From Elainella sp. Prado103 (GTDB lineage: Bacteria > Cyanobacteriota > Cyanobacteriia > Elainellales > Elainellaceae), in NCBI GenBank assembly GCA_025454395.1, contig JALOOM010000011.1, positions 1-64,000 on the forward strand: DNA of 64,000 bases, in the 5' to 3' direction. The translations under genes and the position numbers were made by a program. The notes under the pieces were generated by a model. The model made no database searches and was not told where the DNA came from. It saw only the letters and a list, made by a program, of their open reading frames with translations. Positions within the stretch are counted from its first letter, which is position 1. Every line of letters begins with the position of its first letter. This document shows, piece after piece, positions 48,389 to 57,771 of this stretch.

Positions 48389-49033
48389 AGTTTAGAAGAA
48401 GAGAATACGGTGTGATTGTGTGGATTCAAGCAAGATGAAAAGTGTAGACAGGCCATAATTGCCGACTGCTCTACCACAGTCGGGCTTGTAACCACTCTCA
48501 GACCTATTGCAAATGGCGCTAATTGCGAGATTTGTCTCTATTCTGCTCAGGACAACCGTTACAATCTCCTTGTTTCAAGCTTCAGGAGCCGATCGGAGAT
48601 GTCCTAACGCGCTTTATGATTTCATGGCAACGTTAAGATTTTTCCAAGGAAACCTGGAGAGTAGGGTTAAGAAAGCAAATTCTCTGCTTATGGACTATTT
48701 CAAATGGACTATTTCAAATGGACTATTTCAAATGGACTTTAAGCCAGCAATTGCTGTGGCGAGAATGGGGAAATAACCGTCGTAGAATTTCGCGTTGAAC
48801 TATGCCGGCAAATAGTTTTTATGGTTCTTATAGTTCTTATAGCAATAAGCTTATTGACTGATGCGTTCAATCGACCAATGCGTTCAAATGTATTCAATCA
48901 AAACAGTCCCACAACCAGGGTTGGGGAAACACCGGCGGTGGGACAAGCAAGGGGGCGGAAGAATCTGATGCAATAGTTTGGCGGTCTGATTGACGGTTCA
49001 GTTGTTCACGAGCGACTGCTCTGTCGCAAGATT
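48389..49033. other. Intergenic region with 14-bp repeat
   Basis: No gene recognised. TGGACTATTTCAAA is repeated without change at 48691, 48705 and 48719, with a partial fourth copy at 48733. A CTTATAG pair lies near 48827. The AP-like gene promoter must be in here; I see no clear Pho box. Confidence 0.55.
48691..48738. repeat. 14-bp tandem repeat
   Basis: Three perfect copies of TGGACTATTTCAAA and part of a fourth. Not linked to any gene end; the nearest genes are 300 bases away on each side. Confidence 0.9.
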
Positions 49034-49489
49034 TCAGAAAAATAAATGACGCTGATTTTGTACCGCTGATTGAGAAGTTGCGCTGGTCGCATTGCTCCGT
49101 CCTAACCCCGAAATAGTAAAAGCTATCCCATAGGCAGGCTGACCCAACAGAGGCACAATTTTGATCAGATAGGTTCCCTCATTGCGGGTTCTAGTGGTAA
49201 AGCTGCGTGGATCGCCCGCAAGCGTGAGTTGCCCGATCCGTTTACGTCCTTGACCCGAATCAGGTTTGAGAAAGACCTCAACTTTAGCGCTATCAGACGA
49301 TGCGGCTAGCAATAGAGACGATCGATTAAATCGCGACCCATCCGTGCGGAATTGAAACCACTCAACCCGCTCGCCGCCGCTGAAGAAACCACCGAAACTG
49401 CGAGAAACCGTGCGGTTAAATGTACCTAATCGTTTAGCATTTTGAGCACTATTGCCGCCATCCAGTGTTCCGAGCCGAACAAATGCCAT
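49034..49489 (-). CDS. Hypothetical, PPC-like (pre-peptidase C-terminal) domain
   Basis: 151 residues, mainly beta. RVEWFQFRTDGSRFNRSSLL, AKVEVFLKPDSGQGRKRIGQ and GTYLIKIVPLLGQPAYGIAF have the strand pattern of PPC domains, which occur in secreted proteins. There is no signal peptide. Not certain. It starts at ATG 49489. It is on the same strand as the AP-like gene, 645 bases upstream, so probably not co-transcribed. Confidence 0.55.
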   Translation of the reverse strand: MAFVRLGTLDGGNSAQNAKRLGTFNRTVSRSFGGFFSGGERVEWFQFRTDGSRFNRSSLLLAASSDSAKVEVFLKPDSGQGRKRIGQLTLAGDPRSFTTRTRNEGTYLIKIVPLLGQPAYGIAFTISGLGRSNATSATSQSAVQNQRHLFF

Positions 49490-49834
49490 ACATACTCCCG
49501 AATCAATAAGATGATTATAAGCAGTGAGATCATTTCAAGATCAATTAGATCATTTCGATCATTGCAGTGGATTTCTACAGCACAATCTATTAATAATCGC
49601 TTGACATATGGCTGATCATTAATTATCCGATTAATTAATCGAGAGACGATCGAATCAACCGCTTATAGACTCAAGCCCATCCCGACTTATACAATTTGAT
49701 GAAGCTGGATGCAACTGGATGGAGTTGGATAGGGCTAGAGCGTAATCGCTATAAAGCTTAAATCTGAGGGAATCACAGGATCACAATAGGATTGTGGCTT
49801 GTGCATCGGGTAATTCTGTCCCCTTTCCGATCAC
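49490..49834. other. Intergenic region, AT-rich
   Basis: No gene; GATCATTTC/GATCATT repeats near 49529-49620 and a run of TAATTAAT motifs. It may contain promoters for both neighbours. Confidence 0.4.
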
Positions 49835-50200
49835 TTAGCGAACCCAAGCATGTAACATCCAACCGATCACCACCCCCAGTCCACCAAAACGCACTGCCTG
49901 CCAAAACACTTCGCGCCATCCACTCCAGGAAAATAGCTGACTTTCCAGCGCCAGTTCAATTTCTTCCAATTGCTGCTTAGTCTGGTTTAGCTCTGCCTTC
50001 AAGCTGCGATAGTCCGATCGATTTGAGGCAGTTTGTAGCGATCGTTGGGTTTGATCCAATCGATGTTGTAAATCCTGCTGTCGTTGTTGATCGGCTTTGA
50101 CTTGCGTATAGCGATCCTTCAAGGCAGTGAAAGCCTGTTCAAGTTGGGTGATCGCTTGCTCAATGTCCAGATCATCTGGGGTAGGCGGCTGAGACGACAT
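49835..50200 (-). CDS. Coiled-coil protein with C-terminal membrane anchor
   Basis: 121 residues. Residues about 12-85 form a coiled coil (ITQLEQAFTALKDRYTQVKA, AELNQTKQQLEEIELALESQ); residues about 98-117 form one membrane helix (AVRFGGLGVVIGWMLHAW). Tail-anchored arrangement. No family name is known to me; similar short proteins occur in cyanobacteria. It is divergent from the gene at 50303. Start ATG 50200. Confidence 0.7.
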   Translation of the reverse strand: MSSQPPTPDDLDIEQAITQLEQAFTALKDRYTQVKADQQRQQDLQHRLDQTQRSLQTASNRSDYRSLKAELNQTKQQLEEIELALESQLFSWSGWREVFWQAVRFGGLGVVIGWMLHAWVR

Positions 50201-50302
50201 GAATTTACGAGTGAATTTACGGGAAAGAGCGGAACCGCTAGAGTAAGAACAGCACCTGTCAGACAGGCAAGCTAATCCTCGATATTACTATGGTTTGGCT
50301 CT

Positions 50303-50590
50303 ATGCAAATCCCCGGAATTTCTGACACCCTAACCCCACCTGACGATCGGTTGGCTGATATCAGCACAGCAGAGTTAGCTCAAGCTCTGGCTGCTCGTTT
50401 AGCCATTGCACCCAGCGACTGGCATCGTCTCAAAGCCAACCGTCAAGCCAGAGCAGGCGAACAAGCGGCTACCGCCTTAGTTTATCTCCTGAAAAATCAA
50501 AACGAAGAAGCCCTGGCCCGCCTGCAACAAGCAACGGGCTGGCTCGATCGATCCATTTCGGCCCCTCCTTGCCCAACCCATGGTCATTAA
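50303..50590 (+). CDS. Small conserved hypothetical protein
   Basis: 95 residues, helical, no membrane segment. ADISTAELAQALAARLAIAP, then DWHRLKANRQARAGEQAATA and LLKNQNEEALARLQQATGWL. The last part is common in cyanobacterial small proteins of unknown function. ATG 50303. Its stop codon region is in a 20-bp repeat, see below. Confidence 0.65.
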   Translation: MQIPGISDTLTPPDDRLADISTAELAQALAARLAIAPSDWHRLKANRQARAGEQAATALVYLLKNQNEEALARLQQATGWLDRSISAPPCPTHGH

Positions 50591-50625
50591 AGGCTCCTGA
50601 AAATAATTAAAGGCTTCTGAAAATA
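50586..50625 (+). repeat. 20-bp direct repeat spanning the stop of the 50303 gene
   Basis: ATTAAAGGCTCCTGAAAATA at 50586 and ATTAAAGGCTTCTGAAAATA at 50606 (one change). The TAA stop codon (50588-50590) is in the first copy. Confidence 0.85.
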
Positions 50626-50647
50626 GTTCTGAATGCTGAAGTCCTGG

Positions 50648-52030
50648 CTAGTTCAGCCCCGATCCCACAGGAGCCAGCCGAGCCATAAAAAAGCCATCCA
50701 TATTGTGGTGATGGGGCAACACTTTGATCGATCGATCAAGCGGTCGATCGGTAGCTGAGGCTGGGGCAGATTGTAGCCAATGGGCGGCAGGGGTATGGGG
50801 CTCTGGAGACAGCAGTTGCCAATCAGGATGATGATCCAGAAACTGTTGGATGATTGCTTCGTTTTCAGCCGGATGTAGCGTGCAGGTGGCATAAACCAGA
50901 CTGCCGGTGGGCTTGACCCAGGTGGCTGCCTGATCAAGCAGTTCAGTTTGCAGTTGGGTAAGTTGCTGAACTGTCTCTGGAGTTTGTCTCCAACGGGCAT
51001 CTGCGTGACGATGCAGGGTGCCCAGTCCAGAACAGGGAGCATCCAGCAAAACCCGATCGGCCTGGGCGGTAAATTGATGATGGGTGCGGCTATCTTGGGG
51101 ACTGATCTGGATTGATCGCAATTGCAGCCGTTGCAGGGTTTCTTTCAGCTTTTTCAATCGTGACGCATAGCGATCGAAGGCCCAGATCTCACCTTGATCT
51201 TGGATCAGTTCAGCTATATGAGTGGTTTTGCCACCCGGAGCGGCACAGGCATCGATAATCCGCTCACCGGGTTGGGGATTCAGCAGATAGCTGACCAACT
51301 GAGCACTACTGTCTTGCACCGTCCACCAACCTTCAGCAAATCCGGGCAGTTGTTGAATGGATCCAGCTCCAGTCGGTAACCGCAGGGCTTGGGGCAAGCC
51401 AGGAATCGGTTGCACGATGACTCCAGCCGCTGCCATGGACTCTCTCACTTGCTCGATCGAAGTGCGTAATGGATTCACTCGTAAATCGATCAGTGGGGAG
51501 CGGTTAAACCATTCACATAACTGCTGCGCTTCAGCTTGACCAAACTGATCCCACCAGAGCTGCACGATCCAATCGGGATAGCTATGTTGAATTGCCATTG
51601 CCACAACGGGATCCGCCGGCAACTGTAAACAATCCCGATCGATGGACTGCCGTAGATATTGCCGTAGCAAGCCATTCACAAAACCGGATAACCCCTGCAA
51701 ACCCACCTGTTTAGCTAACTCTACCGTCGTATCGACCGCTGCTGCTGCCGGTACCTGATCGAGATAGCGCAGTTGATACAACCCTAAATGCAAGACTAGG
51801 CGCAGGTCGGGTGGCTGTTGTAGGGCTGGCTTTTTGGCAAATTGATCGATCAGCGCATCTAAGGTGCGTTGGCGACGAACGCTGCCATAAACTAACTCAG
51901 TGACCAATCGCCGATCGCTGGAACTTACCGGATCGGTTTGTAAGACCCGATCGAGGGCAATATCGGCAAAGGCACCTGCCTGAACCGATCGAAGGGCTTG
52001 AAAAGCCAGGTAACGAGCATGATGGAGCAT
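50648..52030 (-). CDS. rsmB: 16S rRNA (cytosine-967-C5)-methyltransferase RsmB
   Basis: 460 residues. N-terminal NusB-like RNA-binding domain (ARYLAFQALRSVQAGAFADI, RLVTELVYGSVRRQRTLDAL) and a C-terminal SAM methyltransferase of the NOL1/NOP2/sun family: IDACAAPGGKTTHIAELIQD (SAM motif I), DAPCSGLGTLHRHADARW (motif IV, Cys), YATCTLHPAENEAIIQQFL (catalytic Cys). It methylates C967 of 16S rRNA. Normal length. Start ATG 52030. The HD phosphodiesterase gene lies 184 bases upstream on the same strand. Confidence 0.95.
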   Translation of the reverse strand: MLHHARYLAFQALRSVQAGAFADIALDRVLQTDPVSSSDRRLVTELVYGSVRRQRTLDALIDQFAKKPALQQPPDLRLVLHLGLYQLRYLDQVPAAAAVDTTVELAKQVGLQGLSGFVNGLLRQYLRQSIDRDCLQLPADPVVAMAIQHSYPDWIVQLWWDQFGQAEAQQLCEWFNRSPLIDLRVNPLRTSIEQVRESMAAAGVIVQPIPGLPQALRLPTGAGSIQQLPGFAEGWWTVQDSSAQLVSYLLNPQPGERIIDACAAPGGKTTHIAELIQDQGEIWAFDRYASRLKKLKETLQRLQLRSIQISPQDSRTHHQFTAQADRVLLDAPCSGLGTLHRHADARWRQTPETVQQLTQLQTELLDQAATWVKPTGSLVYATCTLHPAENEAIIQQFLDHHPDWQLLSPEPHTPAAHWLQSAPASATDRPLDRSIKVLPHHHNMDGFFMARLAPVGSGLN

Positions 52031-52214
52031 GAATCAGGCGATGTTGACAGCGGTTTTGCCCCTGATGAAGGACGAGGAGTTTGGGGCATGAAGCCACCCC
52101 ATCCGATCGAGCAGGGATGGATCGACATGAATTCAGGCGGTATCATCCCTGATCATGACTCATCATCCTCAATCATGACTCATCATGACTGAAGGGAAGG
52201 CAATTCATCCTGAG

Positions 52215-54770
52215 CTAGTCCTTATTCCCCCCATGACCGGGTTGGCTCAGGGCTGCTTTCGGATAAGGAATGCGTTGGTGATTGTACTGCTGCCAGACCT
52301 GCACGAAAATCTCCGCAATGGTGGTCATTTCGGCCCGCGATAACCCAGACTCCACCAGTTGGTTATCTTGCCAGCGGGCTCGCAGAATCCGATTGACCAT
52401 GGCAAGGGCTTCATCCGGGGTCGCATCCTTGAGAGATCGCAGAGCCGCTTCACAGGAGTCAGCCAACATGACAATGCCGGTTTCTCGTGATTGGGGGATC
52501 GGGCCATCGTAACGGAAATCAGCCTCATCGACGATCACGGTGGGATCGGTTTTAGCTTGCTCCAAGGCTTGGTGATAGAAGTAGCTGATCGGCATGGTGC
52601 CCTGATGTTCTGGAATAAAGGACTGAATGGCATTGGGTAACCGGCAGCGCCGTGCCATTACTAAACCTTCGCTCACATGCCGTTTAATGATCGTAGCACT
52701 CTGCCAGGGGTCGTCGATCGCGTCATGTTTGTTGGGCCCACCCATCTGATTCTCAATAAAACCGAGGGGATCGTGCATTTTGCCAATGTCATGATAAAGC
52801 GTGCCAGCCCGCACCAGCTCTACATTGCAGCGCAACTCGCGGGCAGCCGCTTCGGCCAGGGTCGCCACAAACAGGGTGTGCTGGAAGGTACCGGGTGCTT
52901 CCGAAGCTAGCCGTTTCAGCATGGGTCGGTTGGGGTTGGCGAGTTCTGCCAATCGGATCGGTGTGACCAGATCGAAGAGCCGCTCCAGGTAAGGACTGAG
53001 ACCGAGTGCCATAATGCTCCAAGCGATCCCCATCAAGCATTGCAAGGCAGCGCTACTAAGCACCACATACCAGACGGGTGCGGAGGCCTCGCTCAGGCTC
53101 AAATTGAGGAGTAAATAGACCATGCCCTGGGTGAGTCCCACGGCTCCCCCCAGCATGGCTAATTCTTCGCGGGATCGCAGTTGCCCTGCCATCACGGTGC
53201 CGACCAGCCCACCAACGGCTCCGGATAACCAGATCGTCCAGGTGACTTCCATGCCGATCGGCAAGATCAGACTCAGGAGACTGATGGCGGTTACACCTAA
53301 GGCAGAACCATAAAAACTGCCCAGCAGTAACCCGATCGCAGGCAAATTGGTGGAAGGTAACATCAGCACGATCGTTAATGGCACGCTCAGGGTGAGCAGC
53401 AGAATCAGCAGGTAATCGCGGCACCGCAGATCGGGGCGATAGTGTTGTTCCACCATCAGGAAGACCACGACGGCTCCGCCAATCAGGCCGCTAAAACCTA
53501 AGAGCCCCCAAGCATTGATGCGGCGGCGGCTTAAGCCAAAATAGTCGAGCAGGACAAAATCCGGTTGGGTAATCCGTTCTCCGGCTTTGACAATCACCTC
53601 ACCACGGCGAATTTCCACCACCACATCGTCTACGGCTTGAGCAGCCTGCTCGGCTCTAACCTTGGTTTTCTCTGGATCCTGGATCAGATTGGGTTTCAGA
53701 ACAGTCATCAAGATCTGGGTAGCGATCGGGGTGGCATCAGGAGCTAGATCGTTTCCTAAATGGGCTTGTACAGCCGTTTCTAGCAAGCTATTGGGCAAAC
53801 CAGGTGCAATACCCTGGGTCAGGATCCGTTCGGCTGCCGTGCGCACTTTCTCTTTGGTTTGTAGCCATTGTTGCTGGGTGAGATTCAGCAGCTTCGCGTC
53901 ATAGAAAGTCGAATCTTCCGCCTCAGGATCGGCGAGGGCTTTCGCGGCTGTACTGTAGCGCTGGCGAGCCCGTACAATCACCTCCGTTAAGGCCGAAAAA
54001 TCTTCGCTGGAGGTCGATCGACGGTAGTTTTGCAGCTCTAGAATCGCCACTTGCAACGAAACATTGGAAGGATCTTCACTCGATACGCTCGGCGGCGGTG
54101 AGTTGGGAGGAGGCGTTACCCCCACACCCTGGATGGTGGCTAGGGCAAGCCGCCAGTTCCATTCTTCGGTTTGGCGGAGATATTGCTGGGTAGCGGTCGA
54201 GAGAATCGAGGTTTCCGTAAAGGGGAAGGCTCCAGCCTGACGATGTAGTTCGTTGCCTCGATCGATCAGCCGTTGCAAGTCCTGATAAATATCTTGATTT
54301 GCCGCCGGATCGATCATTAACACCGGCACAGCCGCCACACGGGCTGCCTTACGATTGGCCTCCGTCGTTTTGAGGTCAGTTACTTTAGCAGAAGCTGGGG
54401 CTCGCAAAGTTTGAGGCGCGATCGTTTCAACTCCCAGCAGGGGCTCGTTGTAAAACCGATAGCCAATCACGCTCGTGAGGGAGAGGATAGTAGCGATCAG
54501 CAACACTAGCCGCTGTCGTCGCGCATTGATGCCTTTTTTGCGCTTGATCCGTAACGGGGATCGCCACCTGGCTAAGGGATTCGGCTGAAACTGCGTTTGA
54601 ATAAACGTTTGAATAATTTGAATAAACTGTTGAACCCACTGCCCAAAAAACTGCACTTGATGGCGGTATCGCTGCCACCACTGACTAACCTGGATTTGAA
54701 GCGCTGAGACAAATCGTTGAGTCTGTTGCCATTGCACAATCCTCTGGAACCACGATCGGAAAGGTTTCAT
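52215..54770 (-). CDS. 7TM-HD phosphohydrolase (PgpH-like, c-di-AMP phosphodiesterase)
   Basis: 851 residues. A basic N-terminal region precedes a membrane helix at about residue 87-106 (RLVLLIATILSLTSVIGYRF). An extracytoplasmic domain follows, then about seven helices at about 420-620 and an HD domain starting near 660 (FQHTLFVATLAEAAARELRC, GTLYHDIGKMHDPLGFIEN). Homologues (PgpH) break down c-di-AMP. The order fits the 7TMR-HD family. Metal-binding H/HD residues are intact. Start ATG 54770. The spacer upstream has a 12-bp repeat. Confidence 0.92.
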   Translation of the reverse strand: MKPFRSWFQRIVQWQQTQRFVSALQIQVSQWWQRYRHQVQFFGQWVQQFIQIIQTFIQTQFQPNPLARWRSPLRIKRKKGINARRQRLVLLIATILSLTSVIGYRFYNEPLLGVETIAPQTLRAPASAKVTDLKTTEANRKAARVAAVPVLMIDPAANQDIYQDLQRLIDRGNELHRQAGAFPFTETSILSTATQQYLRQTEEWNWRLALATIQGVGVTPPPNSPPPSVSSEDPSNVSLQVAILELQNYRRSTSSEDFSALTEVIVRARQRYSTAAKALADPEAEDSTFYDAKLLNLTQQQWLQTKEKVRTAAERILTQGIAPGLPNSLLETAVQAHLGNDLAPDATPIATQILMTVLKPNLIQDPEKTKVRAEQAAQAVDDVVVEIRRGEVIVKAGERITQPDFVLLDYFGLSRRRINAWGLLGFSGLIGGAVVVFLMVEQHYRPDLRCRDYLLILLLTLSVPLTIVLMLPSTNLPAIGLLLGSFYGSALGVTAISLLSLILPIGMEVTWTIWLSGAVGGLVGTVMAGQLRSREELAMLGGAVGLTQGMVYLLLNLSLSEASAPVWYVVLSSAALQCLMGIAWSIMALGLSPYLERLFDLVTPIRLAELANPNRPMLKRLASEAPGTFQHTLFVATLAEAAARELRCNVELVRAGTLYHDIGKMHDPLGFIENQMGGPNKHDAIDDPWQSATIIKRHVSEGLVMARRCRLPNAIQSFIPEHQGTMPISYFYHQALEQAKTDPTVIVDEADFRYDGPIPQSRETGIVMLADSCEAALRSLKDATPDEALAMVNRILRARWQDNQLVESGLSRAEMTTIAEIFVQVWQQYNHQRIPYPKAALSQPGHGGNKD

Positions 54771-54896
54771 GAGCAGTACCAGGCGCTATCAAAAGAATCG
54801 GTCTCTCGCAAATCAGTCAGGTATTTTGGGGCTGACATGCTTTTAGAGGCCTGGATGAACAGCAGCGGAGCAAATACATAGAATCGGTCAATACAT

Positions 54897-54932
54897 TGAA
54901 TCGGTCAATGAATCGGTCAATGAATCGGTCAA
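54897..54932. repeat. 12-bp tandem repeat in the 54771-55042 spacer
   Basis: TGAATCGGTCAA three times (54897, 54909, 54921), with GAATCGGTCA also at 54881 and a related CAATCGGTCA at 54942. The surrounding 270-base spacer has no gene; it includes ACTCCATCA and GACTCC repeats. Confidence 0.85.
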
Positions 54933-55042
54933 TTGGTTAGCCAATCGGTCAGAAGTCTGAACTGAGACTCCATCACCTGAAACTCCATCAACTAAGACTC
55001 CGTTAATAGTATATCCGAGCTGAATCGAGTGCATCGGTGGGT

Positions 55043-56029
55043 TCAGGCTGGCGATCGAATCACCCTCGGTGGGGCTGTGATCGGAAAAGTCTCACGCCAC
55101 AAGTTTGCATCTAATTGATCGATTGGATCGATGCCCGACCAAAGGGCTAACAACCGATCGATGGGAGCAAACGGCAAAATTGGCATGGGCAAAATTGGCC
55201 CGATCGAGTCAGTCATTCCAGTTGAAACAGAGCTTTGCAAAAAATTGATTTGCCAAGCCAATGGTATGCCCAGCAATCCTTGCTGTAAACCGGCTAACAA
55301 TCCTAGAACCAGACCTCCGATCGGATGGGGTTGAGGCAATCGTCTCCAGCGCCAGAGGGCAAGCTGAATGGAGTCAGGAGTCATCAAGAAGCTATAGAGG
55401 GCGAGTAGGGCAGCAGAGAGGATGGACTGGGAGCCTGTTGACTCGCTGCATAATTCGGCCGATCGAGCCGTAACCACCGGGAGGCTGACCGATCGATCGG
55501 CCCAAGCCTGAAGTTGATGGAGTGCGGCAGCCAGTTGACTCTGGGGTGACAACTCCGCCGTTTTCAAAACCTCACTCAGCCAATCCACAGCTTGGAAGGT
55601 TCGGAAACGCTCTCGTAAAATTAATGAGATCAGTTGCCCGATCACGATTGTCAGTTCTGCTTCCGTAGTTTCTACATGCTGCAGGGGAGTCTGCATGATT
55701 TGACGGAGATATTGGGGTTGGTCGTGGTAAAACAGGGCGATCGGTAGGGAATCGACCAGAATCAGAGCAGCGGACTCTGGGGGTGCGATCGAATCTTTCT
55801 GAGTCATCTGGGCATGGACGCTCTGAACGGGGGAAAACTGCGCTAGATGTTGCTTGAAGCGATCGAACCAGGGCCTGGATTGCTGATCAAACTGCCGATC
55901 GGATTGCTGATCAAACTGGTCTTGAAGATCCTCGGCGGGATGAGTTGGAATTCTAGTTGTGGCGATCACTTCTCCCCAGTAGGCTCCGATGAAAGCACCC
56001 TGAAAGCGATTACGTAAAATGTCATGCAT
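55043..56029 (-). CDS. Hypothetical protein, weak ADP-ribosylglycohydrolase-like start
   Basis: 328 residues from ATG 56029. MHDILRNRFQGAFIGAYWGE resembles the opening of ADP-ribosylglycohydrolase-like proteins (RFxGAxxGxxxGD), but the metal-binding aspartates expected there are not seen. The rest is helical and hydrophobic (ILSAALLALYSFLMTPDSIQ, PIGGLVLGLLAGLQQGLLGI). No confident function. QFDQQSDRQFDQQS is a small internal repeat. Ends 30 bases past a GCGATCGAATC. Confidence 0.65.
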   Translation of the reverse strand: MHDILRNRFQGAFIGAYWGEVIATTRIPTHPAEDLQDQFDQQSDRQFDQQSRPWFDRFKQHLAQFSPVQSVHAQMTQKDSIAPPESAALILVDSLPIALFYHDQPQYLRQIMQTPLQHVETTEAELTIVIGQLISLILRERFRTFQAVDWLSEVLKTAELSPQSQLAAALHQLQAWADRSVSLPVVTARSAELCSESTGSQSILSAALLALYSFLMTPDSIQLALWRWRRLPQPHPIGGLVLGLLAGLQQGLLGIPLAWQINFLQSSVSTGMTDSIGPILPMPILPFAPIDRLLALWSGIDPIDQLDANLWRETFPITAPPRVIRSPA

Positions 56030-56311
56030 GATGAGTGAGGCGAAACGAGTTGTAGTAGAGTCTCTGGAGATAGCTGAATTGGATCCATGCGGTGAGAGGA
56101 TGCAGATTAATCCACCTAATTTCATCAATCAACGCCGAATTTACCCATTTTCCCTCAGCAGCCCACCCGTTGAATTGCCCTAATTATCCAGTCTATGTTG
56201 AAACGATTAAAGGCACTGAACTCTTGGACGGCATCCAGCCCATGCTCGATCGCTCCTGTAATGAGGCTGAACTCTAGGATCGATCGCTCCTCAAATGGGC
56301 ATTGGGGGCTG

Positions 56312-57145
56312 ATGCGGATATTCCAGTCTTGCTGGCTATTCTCCTGCTTGGGCTGGCTGGCTGGGAACCCATTACTGGCTGCGGCTCAGGATCCAACTGC
56401 TATACCTCCGACTATACCGACCAGACCTGCCAACATATTGATCCTAGCCCAAGCAGCTCCGGATCAACCTGCTGCTCCAGTGTCACCCGCCACTCCCACC
56501 CATTCATCTAGCCCAACCGTGCGTCCTACTTTAAAATTGGGCAGCCAGGGAGCAGCAGTTTTGGAAGTGCAGGTGCTGCTCAGATTCTTGGGTTTTTACT
56601 CAGGGCTCCTGAATGGAATTTATCAAGAAACTACGGTTAGTGCAGTTTCCGCATTTCAACAAGCGGCAGGCATTCAGCCCGATGGGATTGTCGGGGTAGA
56701 AACCTGGAATCGCTTACTGCCTGCTCCGCCGCCCCTGACGGCTGCTCCAACTGCTACCACCACTCCATTGCCCACCACTCCATTGCCTCAAACAATACCT
56801 TCCCCGGCTCCTAGCTACACGCCGATTACACCTACTACACCTACACTAACTCCCTCGGCCTCCACATCTTCTCTAGCCACATCTCCTCCAGCCACATCTT
56901 CTCCAGCCACATCTTCTCCAGCAAATTCCACTAACTTGCCCATTTTGCGAGTCGGGATGCAAGGTGCAGAAGTGACTCAACTTCAAGAGCGATTAAGGAC
57001 GATCGGACTGTTCTCTGGCGCGATCGATGGTGTGTTTGGTTTAGAAACCAAGACAGCGGTAGAAGCAGCACAGCGGCGGTTTAATCTGGAAGCCGATGGG
57101 GTAGTTGGGCCCGCAACCTGGGAGGCTCTGCTGCAAGGAAGTTAA
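56312..57145 (+). CDS. Exported peptidoglycan-binding protein with two PG_binding_1 domains
   Basis: 277 residues from ATG 56312 (GGGGGC before it). A signal peptide (MRIFQSCWLFSCLGWLAGNP LLAAAQ in two parts) is followed by two PG_binding_1 domains: LKLGSQGAAVLEVQVLLRFL to AFQQAAGIQPDGIVGVETWN, and LRVGMQGAEVTQLQERLRTI to EAAQRRFNLEADGVVGPATW. They are separated by a Pro/Thr/Ser-rich linker that includes SSPATSSPAT (15-bp repeat). It would bind cell wall in the periplasm; no catalytic domain is present. Confidence 0.88.
   Translation: MRIFQSCWLFSCLGWLAGNPLLAAAQDPTAIPPTIPTRPANILILAQAAPDQPAAPVSPATPTHSSSPTVRPTLKLGSQGAAVLEVQVLLRFLGFYSGLLNGIYQETTVSAVSAFQQAAGIQPDGIVGVETWNRLLPAPPPLTAAPTATTTPLPTTPLPQTIPSPAPSYTPITPTTPTLTPSASTSSLATSPPATSSPATSSPANSTNLPILRVGMQGAEVTQLQERLRTIGLFSGAIDGVFGLETKTAVEAAQRRFNLEADGVVGPATWEALLQGS
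56868..56920 (+). repeat. 15-bp in-frame tandem repeat in the PG-binding linker
   Basis: Units of AGCCACATCTTCTCC type repeat three to four times (near 56875, 56890, 56905), encoding ATSSP repeats. Coordinates are approximate. Confidence 0.75.
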
Positions 57146-57411
57146 ACAAGTTCCCTGCTCTAATGAACTTTCGTAAACGATTGCCAACTTTGACAACAGG
57201 GGGTTCCCTGGTAAAGTTGACGATGCTATTTTGAATACAGGCACAAACAAGTCAACCCACTCAACGAAATCAACTTCTAGTTCTAGTTCAAAGTCAAGTT
57301 CATTTAGTTCTAGTTCAAAGTCAAGTTCATTTTGGAGTTTATCTTCAGGTCTGTTTCAAGTTCAGTTCATGTTCGTTTTTTAGATTCAAGCCTGTGCCTC
57401 CCGCTGTGAGT

Positions 57412-57576
57412 CTACACAGCATACAGTTGCCGGAGAGTATTCCCCACAATGTACGTGCGATCGTGTTTGGCGAATTGCTTACACATCCACCAAAGCTCTA
57501 GGTCTCCTAAAGAGACGGGGATCGCTTCTAAATCCAGGTAAATGTTGTGTTGTGCGTTCGTGTTACTTTCGTGTAG
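57412..57576 (-). pseudogene. Short open frame, protein-like remnant without start codon
   Basis: On the minus strand, between a TAA (57577-57579) and a TAG (57412-57414), 54 codons are open with no ATG, GTG or TTG before the core. The sequence IYLDLEAIPVSLGDLELWWM, CKQFAKHDRTYIVGNTLRQL is protein-like, not low complexity. It may be the end of a lost gene or a frameshifted small gene. I do not recognise it. Confidence 0.4.
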
Positions 57577-57614
57577 TTACAAGACCATAACTCAAATAAG
57601 CAACTCTGACGATT

Positions 57615-57647
57615 GAAGGATCTAGCATCTATACAGCTAGATCCTTC
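57615..57647. terminator. Perfect 12-bp hairpin between convergent genes
   Basis: GAAGGATCTAGC (57615-57626) and GCTAGATCCTTC (57636-57647), with a nine-base loop. No T-run on either strand. It lies 125 bases downstream of the aminotransferase stop. Terminator or palindromic repeat. Confidence 0.45.
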
Positions 57648-57771
57648 TCGCTATGTACGTACTATCTGTGCAGCTAAACGATCACGAGCTAAACGATCAC
57701 GATGAATGAGCACGCAAGTTGCTCACGTTCATTGCCTTAAAGATTCGCCTTGCTTACGGGTCTCACAAGTC

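Larger units (their letters stand above)
57146..57771. other. Intergenic region with repeats, a fragment and a hairpin
   Basis: Between two convergent genes. It has a 29-31-base direct repeat based on AGTTCTAGTTCAAAGTCAAG (about 57276-57340), a possible gene remnant (57412-57576, minus), a perfect hairpin (57615-57647) and a 15-base repeat AGCTAAACGATCACG near 57673 and 57688. No complete gene. Confidence 0.55.

Noticed and set aside
48632-48673. Possible Pho box (GTTAAG at 48632 and 48666) upstream of the AP-like gene
   Set aside because: Only two half-matches, 34 bases apart, not the 11-base spacing of a Pho box, and about 250 bases from the start.
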